NCBI GenBank assembly: GCA_013044085.1 | Contig: JABEVI010000082.1 | Coordinates: forward strand, 1 to 10,604 | Length of the DNA: 10,604 bases | Direction of reading: 5' to 3' | Origin: Steroidobacteraceae bacterium | Lineage (GTDB): Bacteria; Pseudomonadota; Gammaproteobacteria; Steroidobacterales; Steroidobacteraceae | Shown here: positions 6,807 to 10,604 of the stretch, piece by piece | Numbering within the stretch: position 1 is the stretch's first letter | Layout: each line of letters opens with the position of its first letter | Position numbers and translations under genes: made by a program | The notes under the pieces: model-generated | Database searches by the model: none | Seen by the model: the letters and a program-made list of their open reading frames with translations, nothing else | What the model was told of the DNA's origin: nothing

Positions 6807-9224
6807 TCAAACCCTCATCCGAGCATTGTCAGGATCGAACGCCGCTTGTGCCAGCACGCTCGCCGGCCGTCGCTCACCCTGGATCATCACCTCGAAACGC
6901 GTTCCCGCCCCGGCGTACGCCGGATCGACGCAGGCGAAGGCGAGACTCTTGCGGACGCGGTGGCCGTAGCCGCCGGACGTCGTCAAGCCGATGCAAACGT
7001 CGCCGTGCAACACCGGTTCGGCGCCACGGGCGTCCGTGTCGCCCGCCTCAACCTCGAGATAGACGATTTTGAGGGGGCGTGCCGGCGCGGCGAGCGTCGC
7101 CGCCTTGCCGACGAAATCATCCTTGCCGAAGTCGATGAAGCGCGCCATGTCGGCCTCCAGCATGTTAAGTTCATTGGTCAGCTCGCTTCCCCAGGCCTTG
7201 TAGGCCTTCTCCATGCGCATGCTGTTGACCGCGTAAAGTCCGTAGTCGGCGATGCCGAACCGCCGGCCGGCCTCCCAGAGGGAGTCGTAGATTTTCGTCA
7301 TCGCCTCCATCGGCGCGTGCAGTTCCCAGCCGAGTTCGCCGACGTAACTGACACGCAACGCGCGCACCCGCGAGCCTGCGACCGTAATCTCGCGCGCCGA
7401 CAGCCAGCGGAATCCCTGATTCGACAAGTCCGCGTCGCTGAGCGTTGCCAGCAGTTCGCGCGAACGCGGCCCGGACAGCACCAGCACGCCATAGTCCATG
7501 GTCACGTTCTCGATGCGCACCTGTTCGCCGGCGCGCACGCCCTGGGTGAGGAGGTCGAGGTCACGCAACTCGGCCGCAGCCGCCGACAAGGCATAGAAGC
7601 GATCATCCGCCAGGCGGCTGATCGTCATCTCCCCGGCGATGCGCCCGCCCGGCGACAGGGGATGCACGAGGCCGATGCCACCCGGCTTTCGCGGCATGCG
7701 GTTCGCACACAACCGGTTCAAGAAGACCTCGGCGCCGGTGCCGGTGATCTCGTACTTCGAGAAGCCGCTGAGGTCCAGGATGCCGACGCGTTCATGAACC
7801 GCCAGCGCCTCGTCGCGCACCACCTCGAAGACGTTGTTGCGCGCGTAGCTGCACTCTTCCTCACGTCCGTCGAGCGAGAACCACTTCGGCCGCTCCCAGC
7901 CGAAGGTCTCGGTGTAGACACAATGATGGCCCGCGAGCCTCGCGTACAGGGGGCTGAGCTTGCGCGGCCTGCCGTCCATGTCCTCCTCGCCCGGAAGCCG
8001 GGTCGTGAAGGTCGTGCGGTAGTCGAGAAAAACCTTGTCGCGCACGTACGCCGCGTCGGCGAAGGCGCCGAAGCGACGCGGATCGAATTCCGTCATGTTG
8101 ATCTCGGCATCACCATGCACCATCCACTGCGCCAGGTACTTCCCGCAGCCGCCGCCCTGCGCGATCCCGAACGAGGTGCCGCAGCAGTCCCAGAAGTTGC
8201 GCAGCCCGGGTACCGGCCCAAGCAGCGGCGCGCCGTCCGGTGTGTGCGGAATCGCGCCGTTGATCACCCGCCGAATGCCGGCGTCGCCGAAGATCGGCAT
8301 GCGCTCGATCGCGCGCTCGAGCCACGGGCCGATGCGCTCGAGATCGTCGGGAAACAGTTCGTTCGACGACTCCCACTCGGGGTAACCCTGCGGTGCCCAG
8401 GCCTCGCGCAGATCGCTGTGTTCGTACACACCGATCAAGCCGGACTTCTGTTCCTGACGGAAATAGCCGGAGGCATAGGAGTCGCGCATCACCGGAATCT
8501 CGCCGCCGCGCTCGAGGAATTCCTTGATCGGATGCGTGACCACATAGTGGTGCTGCATATTGGTGATCGGCGCATCGGCGCCGACCATCGCGGCCACCTG
8601 ACGGGCGTAGCAGCCGGCGGCGTTGACCACGATTTCGGCAATGATCGGCCCCTTTTCCGTCTCGACTTGCCAATCCCCGTCCGCCCGTCGGCTGATGCCG
8701 GTCACCCGGTTGTGACGCACGACCGTCACGCCGAGGTCGCGGGCGCCTTTCGCCAGCGCGTTGCAGATGCCGGCCGGGTCGCCATGACCATCGTCGCGGG
8801 TCCACGCCGCGGCGATCACCCCGTCGGTGCTTAAATAGGGATTCAGCCGTTTGATCTCGTCGATGCCGACGATTTGCATGCTGAAGCCGATGCTCTTCGA
8901 ATAGCCGTAGACGCGCTGCAACCACGCCAGTTCGGCGGCGTTGTTGGCGAGGCGCAGCCCGCCGCTCGAGTGCCAGCTCACGTACTGTCCCGTCAACGCC
9001 TCCAGGCGGGGGTAGAGCGTGTTGCTGTAGGCGTGGATCTTCGCCAGGTTATAGCTGCCCGTGATGCTCGGGCACTGCCCGGCCGCATGCCAGGTCGAGC
9101 CCGACGTCAGTTCGTGCTTCTCGACCACGATGACGTCCGTCATGCCTTCTAGCGCGAGATGGTAGGCGAGGCTCGCGCCCATGACGCCACCGCCGACGAT
9201 AACGACTTTTGCTTGAGTTTTCAT
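6807..9224 (-). CDS. FAD-dependent dimethylglycine dehydrogenase-like protein (DAO-GcvT fusion)
   Basis: An 805-residue flavoenzyme, first gene of the operon. The Rossmann motif VIVGGGVMG is at residues 8-16, and TSGSTWHAAGQ carries H46 at the covalent-FAD position. The oxidase half follows human DMGDH closely (for example WQVETEKG, VVNAAG, QHHYVVT, DGHGDPAGI), and the C-terminus has TTSGGYGHRVRKSLAFA and ends ARMRV, like DMGDH. The expected reaction is dimethylglycine to sarcosine, with electrons going to an electron-transfer flavoprotein and the methyl carbon to tetrahydrofolate. One oddity: the folate-domain position that is Asp in relatives and in the neighbouring paralogue is Glu here (E532, in GRIAGEMTI). 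The frame stays open upstream to a GTG at 9284, but the ATG at 9224 is chosen because the FAD fold of this family starts at once after it and the extension would overlap the promoter region. No strong ribosome site is visible. A related N-methyl amino acid could be the true substrate. Confidence 0.85.
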   Translation of the reverse strand: MKTQAKVVIVGGGVMGASLAYHLALEGMTDVIVVEKHELTSGSTWHAAGQCPSITGSYNLAKIHAYSNTLYPRLEALTGQYVSWHSSGGLRLANNAAELAWLQRVYGYSKSIGFSMQIVGIDEIKRLNPYLSTDGVIAAAWTRDDGHGDPAGICNALAKGARDLGVTVVRHNRVTGISRRADGDWQVETEKGPIIAEIVVNAAGCYARQVAAMVGADAPITNMQHHYVVTHPIKEFLERGGEIPVMRDSYASGYFRQEQKSGLIGVYEHSDLREAWAPQGYPEWESSNELFPDDLERIGPWLERAIERMPIFGDAGIRRVINGAIPHTPDGAPLLGPVPGLRNFWDCCGTSFGIAQGGGCGKYLAQWMVHGDAEINMTEFDPRRFGAFADAAYVRDKVFLDYRTTFTTRLPGEEDMDGRPRKLSPLYARLAGHHCVYTETFGWERPKWFSLDGREEECSYARNNVFEVVRDEALAVHERVGILDLSGFSKYEITGTGAEVFLNRLCANRMPRKPGGIGLVHPLSPGGRIAGEMTISRLADDRFYALSAAAAELRDLDLLTQGVRAGEQVRIENVTMDYGVLVLSGPRSRELLATLSDADLSNQGFRWLSAREITVAGSRVRALRVSYVGELGWELHAPMEAMTKIYDSLWEAGRRFGIADYGLYAVNSMRMEKAYKAWGSELTNELNMLEADMARFIDFGKDDFVGKAATLAAPARPLKIVYLEVEAGDTDARGAEPVLHGDVCIGLTTSGGYGHRVRKSLAFACVDPAYAGAGTRFEVMIQGERRPASVLAQAAFDPDNARMRV
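6812..6816 (-). promoter_or_regulatory. Ribosome binding site of the SARDH-like gene, inside the end of the upstream gene
   Basis: GAGGG on the minus strand is 7 nt upstream of the ATG at 6804 and only 1 nt from the alternative TTG at 6810. It lies within the last codons of the DMGDH-like gene, so the two genes are probably translationally coupled. Confidence 0.6.
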
Positions 9225-9337
9225 ACGATGATGATTGACCTGCTGTTCAGTAGACCACGATAAATTGACGGCTGATCGGCACACAAATCAATATTTTGTT
9301 ACCTTAGCCCCGTATTTTTTGAGCGAGGCGCCCGCCG
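9225..9337. promoter_or_regulatory. Divergent promoter region between the demethylation operon and its LysR gene
   Basis: This gap is clearly richer in A and T than the genes on either side, especially 9281-9321, and should contain promoters for both directions plus the regulator's binding site. Only weak sigma-70-like hexamers are visible. On the plus strand TTGACG (9265-9270) is followed 18 nt later by CAATAT. On the minus strand TTGATT (9291-9286) is followed 17 nt later by TCAATT. GAGCGAGG at 9321-9328 is a good ribosome site for the LysR gene, 9 nt before its ATG. Confidence 0.5.
9283..9299. promoter_or_regulatory. Candidate LysR operator, palindrome ACAAA-N7-TTTGT
   Basis: Two perfect 5-bp arms, ACAAA (9283-9287) and TTTGT (9295-9299), flank a 7-bp AT-rich centre. 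The spacing and the position between divergent regulator and target genes are typical for a LysR-type site, and it overlaps the weak minus-strand -35 candidate. The classic T-N11-A consensus is not cleanly matched, so assignment rests on symmetry and position. Confidence 0.4.
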
Positions 9338-10249
9338 ATGAAAGCCAGACCCGTCGTCGGACTGCCGACCCTGGCCTGGTTGCGCGCCTTCGAGGCCGCC
9401 GCGCGCACCTCGAGCTTCAGTGCGGCGGCCATTGAATTGAATCTGAGCTCCGGCGCGATCAGCTACCAGATCCGTGCCCTGGAGCGGCAGCTCGGCTTTG
9501 CCTTGTTCGAGAGGCTGGCGCGTGGCGTGCGCCTCACGCCCATGGGGGTCGCTTACCTGCCCCCGGTCCGCAAGGCGTTCGAGGAACTGGCGGATTCGAC
9601 CAGCGGCTTGTTCGGGGGACCCGAACGCGCGCAGATCACGGTGCACGCGCCGGTCAGCTTGGCAGCGCTCTGGCTCGCCCCACGGCTGCCCTCGTTCACG
9701 GACGCGAACCCGGGCATCGACGTGCGCCTCGCCTCGGTAATCTGGGACAACGCGACGCCGGACGAGGCCATCGACCTCGAGGTCCGCTACGGATCGGGCC
9801 ACTGGCACGGCTACCGCGCCGAGAAGCTCATGAATCAACCGATACTCGCCGTCTGCTGCCCGGCCATGAAACAAGCCTTGGTCGAGGCCGCCGATCCAGT
9901 CGCGCTGCTCACGGAGCGGCTGATTTACATCATGGGCTACGAAGATCACGGGCTGCGCGTATGCCGGGACCTCGGGCTCGAAACCGCGCCCGTCAACAGC
10001 GGACCGACGGTGGACACCACGATCGCCGCGCTCGAACTGGCGGCGAGCGGCAGTGGTTGCGCGCTCGCACACCGCATCTTCGTCACCGCCTACCTCGACA
10101 CCGGACGACTGGTGCGCGCCGTCGAACGCGGATTCAAGGACGAGCATGGGTACTTCGTCGTCACGCCCGAGCGACCGCGGCGGATCCGGCGCGAGGTACA
10201 GGCCTTCCGCAACTGGCTCGTCGCGCTTGCGGCAGCCGAGAAATCCTGA
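9338..10249 (+). CDS. LysR-family transcriptional regulator, GcvA-like
   Basis: A 303-residue DNA-binding regulator. The N-terminal winged helix-turn-helix (about residues 10-68) reads LAWLRAFEAAARTSSFSAAA, then SSGAISYQIRALERQLG, then LFERLARGVRLT, which resembles E. coli GcvA, the glycine-cleavage regulator, more than other LysR groups. The rest (about 93-300) is a periplasmic-binding-protein-like effector domain. It includes LAPRLPSF, the block IDLEVRYGSG typical of GcvA-like members, and a C-terminal region ending in a helix (VQAFRNWLVALAAAE). It is divergent from the demethylation operon, the classic arrangement for a LysR protein controlling its neighbour and itself. The effector could be a betaine, dimethylglycine, sarcosine or glycine; the sequence does not say which. 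ATG at 9338 follows a GAGCGAGG ribosome site. The stop lies 13 nt from the end of the convergent receiver gene. Confidence 0.9.
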   Translation: MKARPVVGLPTLAWLRAFEAAARTSSFSAAAIELNLSSGAISYQIRALERQLGFALFERLARGVRLTPMGVAYLPPVRKAFEELADSTSGLFGGPERAQITVHAPVSLAALWLAPRLPSFTDANPGIDVRLASVIWDNATPDEAIDLEVRYGSGHWHGYRAEKLMNQPILAVCCPAMKQALVEAADPVALLTERLIYIMGYEDHGLRVCRDLGLETAPVNSGPTVDTTIAALELAASGSGCALAHRIFVTAYLDTGRLVRAVERGFKDEHGYFVVTPERPRRIRREVQAFRNWLVALAAAEKS

Positions 10250-10262
10250 GCGGCGCCGGCGT

Positions 10263-10604
10263 TCAGCGTGCCTCATTCGCCTGCCCGGTCGGGCGCCCGC
10301 ACAACCAGACGATCGTCTCGCTCAGCGCGTTGGTGTCGACCGGCTTGCTGAGGAAACGGCAGTGCGGGATCGGCGACTTGACGACCCGCAGAACCGACTC
10401 CAGATCCCCGCTCAGCAGGATCGCCGGCAGTTCCCAACCGAGCTGCGCCCGCAGCCGATGCAATAGGTCGATGCCGCTCATCGAATCGCCCAGCCGGTAG
10501 TCGGTGAGCAGGATGTCATCGGGGCCGAGTTGCGCAGCGAGCGCAAGCGCCTCCCCGGCGCTGCCGACGCTCAAGGTCCGGTAGCCCTCCATGGTCAGGT
10601 AAAG
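10263..10604 (-). CDS. Receiver (REC) domain, C-terminal end of a hybrid histidine kinase or response regulator (5' end outside window)
   Basis: The last 113 codons are visible and the frame is open to the right edge. The sequence fits a CheY-like receiver domain from the end of helix 1 onward: the probable phosphorylated aspartate is D35 of the visible part (ILLTDYRLG), the conserved Ser/Thr is S65 (AILLSGD), and the conserved lysine is K87 (FLSKPV). The acidic pair that binds Mg2+ would be just beyond the edge. An internal ATG at 10592 exists, but residues before it (LYLT) continue the helix, so it is not the real start. The protein ends about 20 residues after the receiver fold with no DNA-binding output domain. 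It is therefore either the tail of a hybrid sensor kinase or a response regulator whose output precedes the receiver or is absent. It converges on the LysR gene, and there is no evidence of a functional link. Confidence 0.82.
   Translation of the reverse strand, partial: LYLTMEGYRTLSVGSAGEALALAAQLGPDDILLTDYRLGDSMSGIDLLHRLRAQLGWELPAILLSGDLESVLRVVKSPIPHCRFLSKPVDTNALSETIVWLCGRPTGQANEAR

Noticed and set aside
4288..6969. An 893-codon open frame on the plus strand opposite the SARDH-like gene
   Set aside because: It is rich in Arg, Ala, Asp and His with no recognisable domain, lies antisense to a clear enzyme, and is the kind of long open frame that third-position GC bias produces.
6846..8834. 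A 662-codon open frame on the plus strand opposite the DMGDH-like gene
   Set aside because: Same reasons: low-complexity Arg/Ala/His/Asp composition, no motifs, fully antisense to a well-supported gene.
9225..9284. N-terminal extension of the DMGDH-like protein from a GTG at 9284
   Set aside because: The extra 20 residues precede a normal FAD-fold start, lack a ribosome site, and would run through the probable promoter and operator.
10250..10262. CGGCGCCG palindrome between the LysR and receiver-domain stop codons
   Set aside because: A short GC palindrome without a loop or T-tract is expected at this base composition and is not a credible terminator.

Overview
The window is about 10.6 kb of GC-rich, densely packed bacterial DNA. 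It has seven protein genes and no RNA genes, insertion sequences, CRISPR arrays or phage genes that I can see. The base composition, the E. coli DtpA-like peptide transporter and the GcvA-like LysR regulator suggest a proteobacterium, most likely a high-GC gammaproteobacterium. No taxonomic marker is present, so this is an inference.

Left part (1-3075): a secreted beta-propeller protein with Asp-box (BNR/sortilin-type) repeats runs leftward off the window. It is divergent from a proton-coupled di/tripeptide transporter of the POT family across a gap of about 119 bp. That gap contains a nested inverted repeat around GGTTAACC. The transporter has an unusually long periplasmic loop before its last membrane segment.

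Centre (3086-9224, minus strand): three tightly spaced genes form an apparent operon, transcribed right to left. They encode a dimethylglycine dehydrogenase-like flavoprotein, a sarcosine dehydrogenase-like flavoprotein and a Rieske non-haem iron oxygenase of the GbcA/stachydrine-demethylase kind. Together they can be read as a stepwise N-demethylation route. The oxygenase removes the first methyl group from a quaternary amine such as glycine betaine. The two flavoproteins then remove the next two, handing one-carbon units to tetrahydrofolate through their GcvT-like halves and ending at glycine. No oxygenase reductase (GbcB-type) gene lies in the window.

Right part (9338-10604): a GcvA-like LysR regulator is transcribed divergently from the demethylation operon and is its likely controller. 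The AT-rich gap of 113 bp between them holds an ACAAA-N7-TTTGT palindrome that is a plausible operator. Convergent with the regulator is the C-terminal end of a receiver-domain protein (hybrid histidine kinase or response regulator) that enters from beyond the right edge.

I see no wholly new system. The most interesting points are the compact betaine-type demethylation cassette without its reductase, an Asp-to-Glu change at the folate active-site position of the DMGDH-like protein, and the enlarged loop in the peptide transporter.
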